Part shown: piece by piece, positions 20,627-29,735 of the stretch
Numbering within the stretch: position 1 is the first letter of the stretch
Layout of the letters: the number at the start of each line of letters is the position of its first letter
Origin: Croceibacterium selenioxidans
GTDB lineage: Bacteria > Pseudomonadota > Alphaproteobacteria > Sphingomonadales > Sphingomonadaceae
Length of the DNA stretch: 64,000 bases
Reading direction: 5' to 3'
Assembly (NCBI RefSeq): GCF_018599195.1
Contig: NZ_JAHFVK010000002.1
Coordinates: forward strand, 752,001-816,000
Made by a program: the position numbers and the translations under genes
The notes under the pieces: generated by a model
The model's input: the letters and a program-made list of their open reading frames with translations, nothing else
The model's database searches: none
What the model was told of the DNA's origin: nothing

Positions 20627-21045
20627 GGGGTTTCCGGAGCTTCTATCCGTTCGGGCTGGCCGGCAGTGTGGACGCGGAACACGATCGCCCGCGCGCCCTC
20701 CGGTCCGCCTTTGGGAGCGTGGATTGCGCGGGGTGGGATCACGTAAGTATCGCCAACCTTGAGCGGCAGGTCGGGCTTGCCTTCCTCAACGTGGATGGCC
20801 GTCCCCTCGATCAGGTAGAGGAACTCCTCGCCCGGATGATAATGCCGGGCCACTTGCGCGTTGGGCGGGATCACCACATCGGAAACGATCACTTCGACCC
20901 CCGGCATACCGGAGATCGGCGATCGCAGGACTTCGTTCGAGCCTGGCGGGGGCCTGGTAGGCTCCGCTTCCTGCTGCGCCTGAGCATAGGCGAAGGGCAG
21001 CGAGACGGCATAGGCCGCGGCGGCGATGACCCAACTGAGGCGCAT
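20623..21045 (-). CDS. exported cupin-domain protein
   Basis: A 140-residue protein with a clear signal peptide (residues 1-22, ending AYAQA) and one cupin barrel. The metal motif is HYHPGEEFLYLIEG, with a second motif around PPRAIHAPKG. Single-domain cupins of this type are common and unassigned; the signal suggests the periplasm. It sits between prs (30 bases upstream) and hisN (four-base overlap), an unexpected place for an exported protein. Confidence 0.88.
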   Translation of the reverse strand: MRLSWVIAAAAYAVSLPFAYAQAQQEAEPTRPPPGSNEVLRSPISGMPGVEVIVSDVVIPPNAQVARHYHPGEEFLYLIEGTAIHVEEGKPDLPLKVGDTYVIPPRAIHAPKGGPEGARAIVFRVHTAGQPERIEAPETP

Positions 21046-21075
21046 GGCGATACTCCCCGGCCCCGGCTCAGGGGC

Positions 21076-22011
21076 TCAATCGAACAGCGAGCTTACACTG
21101 CTTTCGTCGGCGATGCGCCGAACGGCCTCGCCGATCAGCGGTGCCACCGACAGCACGCGGATGCGGCTGGAATCAATTGTCGCATCGGTTGGCAGGATCG
21201 AATCGGTGATGACCAACTCGGTCAAGGCTGACTTGTCCACGCGAGCCACGGCGCTGCCCGAGAGCACGCCATGGGTAATGTAGGCGGCAACGCTCTTGGC
21301 ACCCGCATCCATCAGCGCTTGCGCCGCATTGCACAAGGTGCCGCCCGAATCGACGATATCGTCCGCGAGGATGCAGCACCGGCCGCGCACGTCGCCGATG
21401 ATGTTCATGACCTCGGATTCGCCCGGACGCTCGCGACGCTTGTCGACGATGGCCAGCGGGGCATTGTCGAGCCGCTTGGCGAGGGCGCGGGCGCGGACGA
21501 CGCCGCCTACGTCAGGCGAAACGACCATCAGGTCCTTCCCCTCGTACCGGTCCTTGATGTCGACAGCCATGGTCGGCGCCGCGTAGAGATTATCCGTGGG
21601 GATATCGAAGAAGCCCTGGATCTGCCCGGCGTGCAGATCGACCGAGAGCACGCGATTGGCCCCGGCTTCGGTGATCAGGTTGGCGACCAGCTTGGCCGAA
21701 ATCGGCGTACGTGGGCCGGGCTTCCGGTCCTGTCGAGCATAGCCGAAATACGGGAGCACCGCAGTGATTCGCTTGGCCGAGGCGCGACGGCAGGCGTCGA
21801 TCGCGATCAGAAGCTCCATCAGGTTGTCGTTCGCCGGGTAGCTGGTCGACTGGATGATGAAGACGTCTTCGCCGCGCACGTTCTCGTGAATCTCGACGAA
21901 GATTTCTTCGTCAGCGAAGCGCCGTACGCTGGCATCGGTCAACTCGGCCTCGAGATAGGCCGCGATAGCGCGGGCGAGCGGCAGGTTCGAATTGCCGGCC
22001 ATGAGTTTCAT
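21076..22011 (-). CDS. prs: ribose-phosphate pyrophosphokinase
   Basis: The 311-residue enzyme makes PRPP from ribose 5-phosphate and ATP. It begins [20 protein letters not shown] and carries [17 protein letters not shown] and [16 protein letters not shown]. The PRPP loop is [19 protein letters not shown] together with [14 protein letters not shown]. Product PRPP feeds hisN's pathway, purE/purK and apt in this same window. Confidence 0.98.
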   Translation of the reverse strand: MKLMAGNSNLPLARAIAAYLEAELTDASVRRFADEEIFVEIHENVRGEDVFIIQSTSYPANDNLMELLIAIDACRRASAKRITAVLPYFGYARQDRKPGPRTPISAKLVANLITEAGANRVLSVDLHAGQIQGFFDIPTDNLYAAPTMAVDIKDRYEGKDLMVVSPDVGGVVRARALAKRLDNAPLAIVDKRRERPGESEVMNIIGDVRGRCCILADDIVDSGGTLCNAAQALMDAGAKSVAAYITHGVLSGSAVARVDKSALTELVITDSILPTDATIDSSRIRVLSVAPLIGEAVRRIADESSVSSLFD

Positions 22012-22214
22012 CGCGGATGGGTCCCCGTTTACGTTCTGGCGTTTACGCGCTGGATTCGGATGCGCTCGGCTCTAGCCAAGCGTCACATGATTGCAACCTG
22101 AGTCACGGTCTATCCCCGGTCTGTGCGCAAATCGCTTTGCAGGGCGTTAAGACAATACGCCTATTTGCCGGGCTTCTGCGCTTCGGGATGAAACAAGAGG
22201 ACGGGAGGGTCGCA

Positions 22215-23954
22215 GTGCAAATTGGCGTACCGCGATTCCGCCCGGCTTCGGTGGGGGCGGTTCCCTGGGTGAAGCTGCTTTTGCTCGCGCTCTATCTTTG
22301 CCTCGATCACGCGGCGGTCGCGGAGCGCGTGACTTCGCTCGGCCTCTCGACTGGGTTGCTCGCCTTCGCCACGCTCTACTGCGCGCTTGTGCTCGCGCTC
22401 TGCGCCGCTGCGCTCATCCGCTCCGCTCCGGTCAGGATTGTCACCGCCGCGGTTCTGGCGATTGGCTCGGTGATGCTGCAAAGCTACGAATGGGCTACAG
22501 GCGCGCCGCTGGTCTATGAGGCCTTCGAGACAATGGTCGCCTCGCGTGGGGACGCCGGCGATGCGTTGAGCCAGCATGGCACCACCCTGATGCAGGCGAT
22601 CGGCGCTGCGTCGATCCTGTTCCTTGCCATCGCGCTACCGCCCGGCCGCTTTGCCCTGCGCCATGGCATCGGCTGGATCGTTCCTGTGGGAGCCGTGGCC
22701 GTTCTCGCGGGAATGCTCTATTGGCGCGGCGGCGAAGGCGCTCGCGCACTGCCCGCGCCGTTCTCGCCGCTGGCCCAGGGGGCCATTATGGCCACGCTCC
22801 GCGCGGTCGAGGACGAGCGCCCGCGCCGCGCTGTCGACCTGACCCCCGGCCCCGCCCTGGCGACGGGAGACGTGGTGCTGGTGATCGATGAAAGCATTGC
22901 CGCAAACTACCTCGACATCAACCAGCCGGCGGGCGTCTATTCGGGGCTCGCCCGAGGCAGGCCAGGAGTGTCGGTCGCCAACTTCGGAGTGGCAGCGTCC
23001 ATCGCCAACTGCAGCGCCGGCAGCAACCGGACGATGCGTTTTGGTGGCACGCGCGCCAATTATCGCCAGGCTGCCGAGGAGATGCCCTCGATTTGGGCTT
23101 ATGCCCACCGCGCTGGCCTGCGCACGGTCTACCTAGATGGGCAGCGACGCGGTGGAGAACTTCAGAACCTGATGACCCTCGCCGAGCGGGCCGAGATCGA
23201 CGACTTCATCCAGGTCGGAGACACGCCCGTGCCTGATCGCGACCATCGCCTGGCACAGATCCTTGGCGAACGGCTCCACAACGGAACCGCCGAGCTGATC
23301 CTGGTCAACAAGGTCGGCGCCCACTTCCCCGTAGCCGACAAATTCCCCGACACAGCCGCCACCTTCCGCCCTCTTCCCATGCGCGGCCGCTCCGAGGGCA
23401 TCACCGACATCGCCTCGCTGCCCGGCGTCACGGCATCCAGCGAAGAGGACTGGCGGCTTTACCGAAATGCCTATCGCAACACTGTTGCCTGGAGCACAGG
23501 CGGGTTCTTCGACCGGCTGCTGCCCCAGGTGGCGGGTACCGGTGCGGTAATCCTCTATACCTCGGACCATGGTCAGGACCTGCATGAGCGGGGCGGAACG
23601 GGAGGCTCCACGCATTGCGTCCCCGATCCACGGCCCGAGGAAGGGGCGGTGCCTTTGGTGGTCATCGCCGATTCCGATCCAAAGGTGGACTGGCCAGCTT
23701 ATGCCGCGGCCAATTTCGATGGCATGAGCCATTTCCGCCTGTTCCCCACGATGCTCGCGTTGTTGGGCTATGCGCCGGAGCAAACCCTGGCGTTCTACGG
23801 TCCGACGCTGATGTCTCACACCAAGGACGCCTACAGCTTTACTCCCACGTACAATGCCTCTCTGGGGCGCAGTCCGAGCTGGCGCCGGCTCAATCGCGCA
23901 GAGCTCGCGGTACCACCGGCCAGCGACTTTGCGCAGGTCGCGCACGCACCCTGA
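22215..23954 (+). CDS. membrane sulfatase/phosphoethanolamine-transferase-like protein
   Basis: Several N-terminal hydrophobic segments (the first being KLLLLALYLCLDHAAV) anchor a soluble domain of the alkaline-phosphatase/sulfatase superfamily. The metal motifs are VLVIDES and YTSDHGQDL, followed by an STHCVPDP segment where EptA-type enzymes have their late histidine. The start is placed at GTG 22215, preceded by GGGAGG; in-frame ATGs at 22188 and 22017 lack a ribosome site. The usual EptA nucleophile threonine is not clear in VAASIANCSAGSN, so the transferred group is uncertain. It is divergent from prs and abuts glpX convergently. Confidence 0.8.
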   Translation: MQIGVPRFRPASVGAVPWVKLLLLALYLCLDHAAVAERVTSLGLSTGLLAFATLYCALVLALCAAALIRSAPVRIVTAAVLAIGSVMLQSYEWATGAPLVYEAFETMVASRGDAGDALSQHGTTLMQAIGAASILFLAIALPPGRFALRHGIGWIVPVGAVAVLAGMLYWRGGEGARALPAPFSPLAQGAIMATLRAVEDERPRRAVDLTPGPALATGDVVLVIDESIAANYLDINQPAGVYSGLARGRPGVSVANFGVAASIANCSAGSNRTMRFGGTRANYRQAAEEMPSIWAYAHRAGLRTVYLDGQRRGGELQNLMTLAERAEIDDFIQVGDTPVPDRDHRLAQILGERLHNGTAELILVNKVGAHFPVADKFPDTAATFRPLPMRGRSEGITDIASLPGVTASSEEDWRLYRNAYRNTVAWSTGGFFDRLLPQVAGTGAVILYTSDHGQDLHERGGTGGSTHCVPDPRPEEGAVPLVVIADSDPKVDWPAYAAANFDGMSHFRLFPTMLALLGYAPEQTLAFYGPTLMSHTKDAYSFTPTYNASLGRSPSWRRLNRAELAVPPASDFAQVAHAP

Positions 23955-23957
23955 GCT

Positions 23958-24941
23958 TCAATCGGCGCGGTGCTCGGCCTTCACCCAGCGCACGGTTCCG
24001 GTGCTCGCGCGCATGACCACGCTTTCAGTCGTCATCAGGCCGCGGCGGCGTTTGACGCCTTCAAGCAGCGACCCATCGGTGACACCCGTAGCGGCAAAGA
24101 TGCAGTCGCCCTTGGCGAGTTCCTCGAGCAGGTAGATCCGGTCGAGGTCTTCGATGCCGAGCTTGCGGGCGCGGCCGCGTTCGTCGTCGTTGCGAAACAG
24201 AAGGCGGCCATTGAATTGCCCGCCGACACAACGCAGCGCAGCGGCGGCCAATACGCCTTCGGGAGCGCCACCCGACCCCATGTAGATGTCGATGGTGGTG
24301 TCGGGATCGGTCGTCGCGATCACCCCTGCGACATCGCCGTCCGGTATCAGCTGAATCCCGCATCCGATTTCGCGCAGTTCGGCAATCAAGGCGGCATGCC
24401 GAGGACGGTCGAGCACGCAGGCGATCAACTCGTTGGGAGCCACACCCTTGGCCTTGGCTACGGCCGCTATGTTCTCACGGGCGGGCTTGGTCAGGTCGAT
24501 TACGCCCGGCGGATAGCCCGGCCCGACGGCGAGCTTTTCCATGTAGACGTCAGGCGCATTGAGCAGGCAACCCTTCTCCGCCGCCGCGAGGACGGCGAGC
24601 GCGTTGGCTCCCGCCTTGGCGGTGATCGTCGTGCCTTCCAGTGGATCGAGCGCAATGTCGATCTTCGGACCCTTGTCGGGCGCGCCGCCGACACGTTCGC
24701 CGATGTACAGCATCGGCGCCTCGTCCCGTTCGCCTTCGCCGATCACGACCGTGCCGTCGATGTAAAGGTCGTCGAAAGCCCGGCGCATCGCCTCAACCGC
24801 GGCGGCATCGGCGGCTTTCTCGTCGCCCCTTCCGATGAGCCCCGATGCGGCGATCGCGGCGGCCTCGGTCACACGGACCATTTCAAGCACTAGCACCCTG
24901 TCGAGGACGCTGCCGGTTGCGGCGGTCTTGCTGAAGGGCAT
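23958..24941 (-). CDS. glpX: class II fructose-1,6-bisphosphatase
   Basis: The 327-residue gluconeogenic phosphatase starts MPFSKTAATGSVLDRVLVLEMVR and contains GEGERDEAPMLYIGE, ALDPLEGT and SGGAPEGVLAAAAL, all GlpX signatures. Alphaproteobacteria often pair glpX with hom; here an exported-protein gene on the other strand lies between them. Its end is three bases from the convergent sulfatase-like gene, with no visible terminator. Confidence 0.96.
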   Translation of the reverse strand: MPFSKTAATGSVLDRVLVLEMVRVTEAAAIAASGLIGRGDEKAADAAAVEAMRRAFDDLYIDGTVVIGEGERDEAPMLYIGERVGGAPDKGPKIDIALDPLEGTTITAKAGANALAVLAAAEKGCLLNAPDVYMEKLAVGPGYPPGVIDLTKPARENIAAVAKAKGVAPNELIACVLDRPRHAALIAELREIGCGIQLIPDGDVAGVIATTDPDTTIDIYMGSGGAPEGVLAAAALRCVGGQFNGRLLFRNDDERGRARKLGIEDLDRIYLLEELAKGDCIFAATGVTDGSLLEGVKRRRGLMTTESVVMRASTGTVRWVKAEHRAD

Positions 24942-25076
24942 GGCGGCTCCGCGTCTCTTGGCGATATCGAGGAAGTTATGCTGACAGAAGGCCGCTGTCG
25001 AGCAGGCCGTTGCCGGTTCATCCGCGATTCAGCGGCGGTGCCGTGTCTGTGACACACCCGGCCGAGGGGGGCCTGA

Positions 25077-25544
25077 ATGCGGAAGTCTGCAAGTACCTTC
25101 GCTGCGGCCCTTACAGCCAGCGTGCTCGTCCAGCCGGCGTTCGCTCAAGAGGCAGAGAAGGAGGCTTCAGCCGAAGAGATGATCGACGTCGCCCGTGAAG
25201 CCTATCGGCCACCGGGCGTCATGCGCCGATGCCCGGTGGGCAAGCCGGGCGAGATTGTCGTCTGCGCTACCGACCCCGATGCCTACAGGGTGGAGTCTCC
25301 GACCGAGCAGGCGATCCGCACCGGCGCACCCGTCGCCGATCGTGTGCCTCGCGCTCCGGACGTTTTTGGCATCCCACCGTGCAAAGGCCAGACGGTGTGC
25401 GTCAAGGGCGGTTGGGTACCGCCCCAAGTCCACCTGATCGACTTGAGCGCTATTCCCGTGCCCCTGACCGAGGAGGAGGCTGCGATGGTGTATCGGGCAG
25501 AGGACGGACCTCCGCCCGAGCCCAAGAGCCTGGCGGCTCCCTAG
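25077..25544 (+). CDS. exported protein of unknown function
   Basis: The 155-residue protein has a signal peptide (residues 1-23, ending PAFAQ). The mature part has two cysteine pairs: RRCPVGKPGEIVVCATD...YRV near residues 51-70, and PPCKGQTVCVKGG near 101-113. The first resembles the 'CP....EIVVCG....YRLP' motif found repeatedly in sphingomonad exported proteins of unknown role. The last four bases overlap the end of hom convergently. No function can be named. Confidence 0.75.
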   Translation: MRKSASTFAAALTASVLVQPAFAQEAEKEASAEEMIDVAREAYRPPGVMRRCPVGKPGEIVVCATDPDAYRVESPTEQAIRTGAPVADRVPRAPDVFGIPPCKGQTVCVKGGWVPPQVHLIDLSAIPVPLTEEEAAMVYRAEDGPPPEPKSLAAP

Positions 25545-26854
25545 CCCAGCAGACGCATGACCAGCGGCGGCTCGACCACGCTCGCTGAGCCTTCTAGGAG
25601 CGCCAAGGCGCGGGCGACGCCGCTTTCCGGCCCTTCGTGCGTAACCATAGCCACCAGCACTTCGCCGCCTTCCTCGTGCCGGCCATGCTGGATGAGGCTT
25701 TCGATCGAGACCCCGGCATCGCGCATGGCGGCGGTGATCTCGGCCAGAACGCCGGGTCGGTCGGTAACGGTGAAGCGTAAGTAGGTGCTGCTCAGGCGAT
25801 GGCCGGGGTCGGCTGCCGGGAGCGTCTCCAGCGCGGAGACCGGCACCGAGAAGGGCGGCGTGTCGACGCCCCGCGCGATGTCGATCAGGTCGGCGACCAC
25901 GGCGCTGGCGGTAGGTCCGTCACCGGCACCGGCGCCTTGAAACAACAGGCGGCCGGAGAAATTCCCTTCGACAACGACGGCGTTGGTCGGTCCGTCGACC
26001 GACGCCAACGGATGACTGCGTGGCACGAGGCAAGGCTGGACGCGCTGGAACAGACCGTCTCCCTCCCCGTCGCGATCGGCGATTCCGATCAGGCGGATGA
26101 CATAGCCCAGCGCCGCGGCCTGGGCGATGTCAGCGCTGCGGATGCGGGTAATGCCGTCGATTTCCATCGCCTCGAGATCGACACGGCTGCCAAAGGCAAT
26201 CGCGGAGATGATCGCCAGCTTGTGGGCCGCATCGACGCCTTCGATGTCGAAACTCGGGTCCGCCTCGGCATAGCCGAGCGCTTGCGCTTCGCCGAGTACG
26301 TCCCCGAAGTCGCGGCCCGACTTTTCCATCGTCGATAGGATGTAGTTACAGGTGCCGTTGAGAATGCCGTAGACCCGCGATACCGCATTGGCTGCGGCAC
26401 CTTCGCGTAGGCCCTTGATCACCGGAATGCCGCCGGCAACCGCGGCTTCGAACTTGAGGGGGGCTCCTGCCGACTCGGCAGCGCTCGCAAGCTCCATCCC
26501 GTGGTGCGCGATCATGGCCTTGTTGGCTGTGACCAAGCCCTTGCCCGCAGCCAGCGCGCGGCGGGCGAGCGCCAGGGCCGGACCGTCGGCGCCGCCAACC
26601 AGTTCAACCACGACGTCAACGTCCTCGCGCTCGGCCAGCAGTGCCATGTCGTCTTCCCAGGGATAGCGCGAGAGATCGACTCCGCGGTCCTTGTTGCGGT
26701 CGCGCGCGCAGACGGCGACGATCTCGATCGGCCGGCCGGCGCGGCGCGCGATGAGCCCGGCGTTGGTCTCCAGAAGCCGTATGACGCCGCCACCCACCGT
26801 CCCGAGGCCGGCCAGAGCGATCCTCAGCGGCGGTTTGTCATGCGAAGCGGTCAT
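25541..26854 (-). CDS. hom: homoserine dehydrogenase
   Basis: The 437-residue enzyme reduces aspartate semialdehyde to homoserine for threonine and methionine. It has an N-terminal NAD(P) fold (ALAGLGTVGGGVIRLLE), the catalytic core with GILNGTCNYILSTM and AYAEADPSFDIEG, and a C-terminal ACT domain (TVTDRPGVLAEITAAMRD) for feedback control, usually by threonine. A stable hairpin precedes it at 26879-26909. Confidence 0.97.
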   Translation of the reverse strand: MTASHDKPPLRIALAGLGTVGGGVIRLLETNAGLIARRAGRPIEIVAVCARDRNKDRGVDLSRYPWEDDMALLAEREDVDVVVELVGGADGPALALARRALAAGKGLVTANKAMIAHHGMELASAAESAGAPLKFEAAVAGGIPVIKGLREGAAANAVSRVYGILNGTCNYILSTMEKSGRDFGDVLGEAQALGYAEADPSFDIEGVDAAHKLAIISAIAFGSRVDLEAMEIDGITRIRSADIAQAAALGYVIRLIGIADRDGEGDGLFQRVQPCLVPRSHPLASVDGPTNAVVVEGNFSGRLLFQGAGAGDGPTASAVVADLIDIARGVDTPPFSVPVSALETLPAADPGHRLSSTYLRFTVTDRPGVLAEITAAMRDAGVSIESLIQHGRHEEGGEVLVAMVTHEGPESGVARALALLEGSASVVEPPLVMRLLG

Positions 26855-26878
26855 CTGTTCCCTCAGGTCCCTGGAGTT

Positions 26879-26909
26879 GCGGGCGCGGCGTTAAATCGCC
26901 GCGGCCCGC
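26879..26909. promoter_or_regulatory. GC-rich hairpin between exported-protein gene and hom
   Basis: Arms of twelve bases (26879-26890 with 26897-26909, one bulged G) enclose TTAAAT. It lies 22 bases past the stop of the upstream minus-strand gene and 25 bases before hom. There is no U tract, so it may be a processing element, a weak terminator or part of the hom leader. Confidence 0.45.
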
Positions 26910-26930
26910 TTGGCTAGTGGCCGAAGGAAC

Positions 26931-27818
26931 TCAACCGCGGTTGCGGGGGCAGGCCCCGAGCTGTTCCATGATGAAGCGATAATCCGCGTCGGCCCGATTG
27001 CGTGAGGGGCCGTCGTTCTGCAGCAAGGCGCTAGCGGGCAGTCGATAGGGCAGGAAGCAGGCGAGCCTGTACCATTCGGCCGTTTCCGCCTGAGGCGCAC
27101 GGGCCGACTGGTCGACTATCTCGCTCCACGAAACACCCCACTCGGGCTGCATCCCGGGCCGCCTGACGACGCTCAGCGAAACCGGTGAGCCGGTCGCGGT
27201 ATCGAGAAACAGCTGTGTTTCCGACTCGCCGGCAAGATTTCCCGCCACAGACATGGCTTCGCGAATCCCCGTCACCTTGGGCGGAACGTCGGGCGAGGCA
27301 AACTGAGCGATTACCGCCCGCACCTTTTGCTCCATCGCCGGCGTCGCGGCGAGCTGCGCGGAAGAATCCGCGAGTTGCAATTCGCCCGGCCGGCCAGCCA
27401 CGGGCTGGGCAAACACGATGAAGCGTTGCTTCTTCAACTTCGGCGCCTTGCCATTCGGCAGCAACGGAACGTCAACAAGGTAAACCAGCGATTCGCCCAC
27501 CGCGGCTCGGCCGGAAAGCAAGGCCTCCGTCTGAGCCTGGAGATAGAGCCTGGCGTGGCCCGGCGCGAGCCCCTGCGCTCGCGCCGGCTCGACCACGGCC
27601 TGGTTCTTCACGTTGACCAGCACGACCAGTCCCGAAGCCTGCACGAGATCGGCGATATCCGCATAAGTGGCGTCCGCTGTTGCGGGGACCGGTGCCGGCG
27701 CGGTGGAGGCGCTCTGGGCGAAGGTAACGCCCGGAATCCCGCAACTTGCGCCAAATAACAGCGCAGCCGACAGGGCCTTGACGGTCAAGTATCCGCCCCC
27801 TCGATTCAAACAATTCAT
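26931..27818 (-). CDS. exported protein of unknown function upstream of hom
   Basis: Up to 295 residues, with a signal peptide whose hydrophobic core is LSAALLFGASCGIPGV, cleaved near TFAQS. The mature protein has an Ala/Pro-rich linker then a mixed alpha/beta region containing a SLVYLVDVPLLPNG strand pair; no catalytic motif is recognisable. The ATG at 27818 is given, but an in-frame TTG at 27788 has a better ribosome site (GGGGGCGG) and gives a cleaner signal peptide (MTVKALSAALLFG), so the true start may be there. Proteins of this type seem to recur near hom in sphingomonads; that is recollection, not a search. Confidence 0.7.
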   Translation of the reverse strand: MNCLNRGGGYLTVKALSAALLFGASCGIPGVTFAQSASTAPAPVPATADATYADIADLVQASGLVVLVNVKNQAVVEPARAQGLAPGHARLYLQAQTEALLSGRAAVGESLVYLVDVPLLPNGKAPKLKKQRFIVFAQPVAGRPGELQLADSSAQLAATPAMEQKVRAVIAQFASPDVPPKVTGIREAMSVAGNLAGESETQLFLDTATGSPVSLSVVRRPGMQPEWGVSWSEIVDQSARAPQAETAEWYRLACFLPYRLPASALLQNDGPSRNRADADYRFIMEQLGACPRNRG

Positions 27819-28171
27819 GGTCTATTCTCCAATCGCGCCGCGAACTTCCCCAAGCGCGCCTGGCCCCTAATTGGCCCGTATGACTCTCGACACAAGCCGC
27901 GTTGCACCCGTAAACGCGTGAATCGCAGGTGAACCGACAAAGCGTTTGCCCAAGCCTTTCTTCGCGGTTAAGGCTTGGGTCAACCGGGACCTGAGAACGA
28001 TAATCAACACGGTTCCGTTGGCTCTACCGGATGTCCTTCCGGATCGGTTTCGCAGCCGACGGGGCCTTCGGTGGAAAATTTATGGGGTCGTCCCCGGATC
28101 ACACATCCGGTGGCTCCCCGTCGGTGCCGGGCCCCGGTCCGGTGTAATTACGAACGGAGTGAAGGGACTGG
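27819..28171. other. 353-base intergenic region before tonB
   Basis: No gene is apparent. It must hold the divergent promoters for the exported-protein gene and the tonB operon. A perfect 6-bp hairpin (28094-28099 with 28105-28110) lies in the likely tonB leader. A GATAATCAA stretch near 28000 resembles part of an iron box, but there is too little symmetry to call a Fur site. Confidence 0.6.
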
Positions 28172-28828
28172 ATGGCTTACGCTGACCAACAGATGAGCGG
28201 TAACAAGATTATCGCGATCATCGTCGTTGCCCTTATCCACGTTGCTCTTGGCTATGTGCTCATTACGGGCCTCGCATATTCTGCGGCTAAGAAGCTGGTC
28301 GAACGTGTGACCACCGTGGATATCGAGGAACCGCCGCCGCCGGAGGAGGAACCGCCGCCGCCGCCGCCAGATGAAGTGCGGCCGCCGCCACCGGTCGCGC
28401 CGCCGCCGCCAATCAACATTTCGGTTGCACCGCCGCCGATTCAGACGGTGACCACGCCGCCGCCACCGGCGCCCGTGATTGCCCGTCCGGCACCGGCCGC
28501 TCCGCCGCCGCCGCCGCCGGCACCGTCCCAGGCTCGTGGTGCGCAGCCGGACGGCCAGGCTCGCTGGCAGCAGCGAATCATGGACAACTACCCGAGGCGC
28601 GCCGTTAACGACGAGATCGAAGGGCGCGTTGGCGTCCGCGTTCAAATCAGTGCGGATGGCCGGGTTTCGTCTTGCTCTGTCTCGTCTTCGAGCGGATCGA
28701 GCATCCTGGACGAAGCTGCCTGCGCCGATCTCACGCGCTTCGGCAGGTTTAAGCCCGCTCTCAACGACGACGGGGACCCGACCACCGGCAGCTGGGCGAC
28801 CACGATCGTCTACCAGCTCGGCCGCTAA
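28172..28828 (+). CDS. tonB: energy transducer TonB
   Basis: The 218-residue protein links the inner-membrane ExbB/ExbD motor to outer-membrane TonB-dependent receptors. It has a short cytosolic head, one transmembrane helix (about residues 11-31), a proline-rich periplasmic spacer at about 48-120 with many Pro-Pro-Pro runs and glutamates, and a C-terminal TonB domain (about 130-218, with NYPRRAVNDEIEGRVGVRV and a final TTIVYQLGR). GAAGGGA precedes the ATG. It is the first gene of tonB-exbB-exbD-exbD. Confidence 0.95.
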   Translation: MAYADQQMSGNKIIAIIVVALIHVALGYVLITGLAYSAAKKLVERVTTVDIEEPPPPEEEPPPPPPDEVRPPPPVAPPPPINISVAPPPIQTVTTPPPPAPVIARPAPAAPPPPPPAPSQARGAQPDGQARWQQRIMDNYPRRAVNDEIEGRVGVRVQISADGRVSSCSVSSSSGSSILDEAACADLTRFGRFKPALNDDGDPTTGSWATTIVYQLGR

Positions 28829-28866
28829 TTCTGCTTTTCAGATCTTTCTAAGAGAGGAATACCCGC

Positions 28867-29652
28867 ATGCTTATTGACATCCTGGCCGCGGCCGCCGGCG
28901 AAGCGGCTCCGCAGACCAAGTTCGGCTTCATGGAAGCCATGCACCAGGGCGGTGCGATCGCCTGGTCCATCCTGACGGTCCTCGTGATCATGTCGGTTGG
29001 CTCGTTCTACATCCTGATCACCAAGCTGCTGGAACAGAACCGCATCCTGAGCCAGTACAAGCACATCCGTGGCAACTTCTGGCGCGCCAACACCCTGGCC
29101 GAAGGCGCTTCGAAGCTCGACAAGAACAGCGCTTGGCGCCAGCTCGTCGACGACGGCCTCGCTGCTGAAAGCCAGCACACCAAGATGACCGACTCGCTCG
29201 AAGCGCACGACTGGCTGCACGGCTCGCTCGATCGCTCGGAGAACTCGATCAACGCTCGCCTCGCCAGCGGCCTGCCGTTCCTCGCCACCGTCGGTGCGAC
29301 CGCGCCGTTCGTTGGTCTGCTCGGTACCGTTATCGGCATCTACCGCGCGCTCATCAACATCGGCATCGCCGGTTCGGCCTCGATCGACAAGGTCGCGGGT
29401 CCGGTCGGTGAAGCGCTGATCATGACCGCCATCGGTCTTCTCGTCGCGGTTCCCGCGGTGCTGGCCTACAACTGGCTGCAGAGCCGCAACAAGCGGATCG
29501 CAGAGCTCCTCGCGGGCTTCTCGACCGACCTGCTCGCCAACATCACCTCGCGTGGTGCGGTGAAGCCGGCTCTTGCTGCTGCTGCTCCGGCGAAGGCTGC
29601 TGCTCCGGCTGCTGCCCGTCCGGCCGCTCCGGCTGCGACCACCAAGGCCTGA
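28867..29652 (+). CDS. exbB: MotA/TolQ/ExbB proton channel protein
   Basis: A 261-residue inner-membrane protein with three helices. The family core is LPFLATVGATAPFVGLLGTV, followed by AIGLLVAVPAVLAYN, which line the proton path with ExbD. The last 35 residues are an Ala/Pro/Lys-rich tail unlike the core, probably an unstructured cytoplasmic or periplasmic extension. It is separated from tonB by 38 bases. Confidence 0.95.
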   Translation: MLIDILAAAAGEAAPQTKFGFMEAMHQGGAIAWSILTVLVIMSVGSFYILITKLLEQNRILSQYKHIRGNFWRANTLAEGASKLDKNSAWRQLVDDGLAAESQHTKMTDSLEAHDWLHGSLDRSENSINARLASGLPFLATVGATAPFVGLLGTVIGIYRALINIGIAGSASIDKVAGPVGEALIMTAIGLLVAVPAVLAYNWLQSRNKRIAELLAGFSTDLLANITSRGAVKPALAAAAPAKAAAPAAARPAAPAATTKA

Positions 29653-29735
29653 GCCTGACGCAAGTAATGGGAGGGGCGGGTCCTGGCATGCGGGCCGCCC
29701 GCCCTTCCAACCGATACTGAGATAGGACAACAACG

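Noticed and set aside
22017-22214. Upstream ATG starts for the sulfatase-like gene
   Set aside because: No ribosome site precedes them; the GTG at 22215 has GGGAGG at correct spacing and gives a normal membrane N-terminus.
27996-28012. Possible Fur box (GATAATCA) upstream of tonB
   Set aside because: Only about half of the 19-bp consensus is present, without dyad symmetry.
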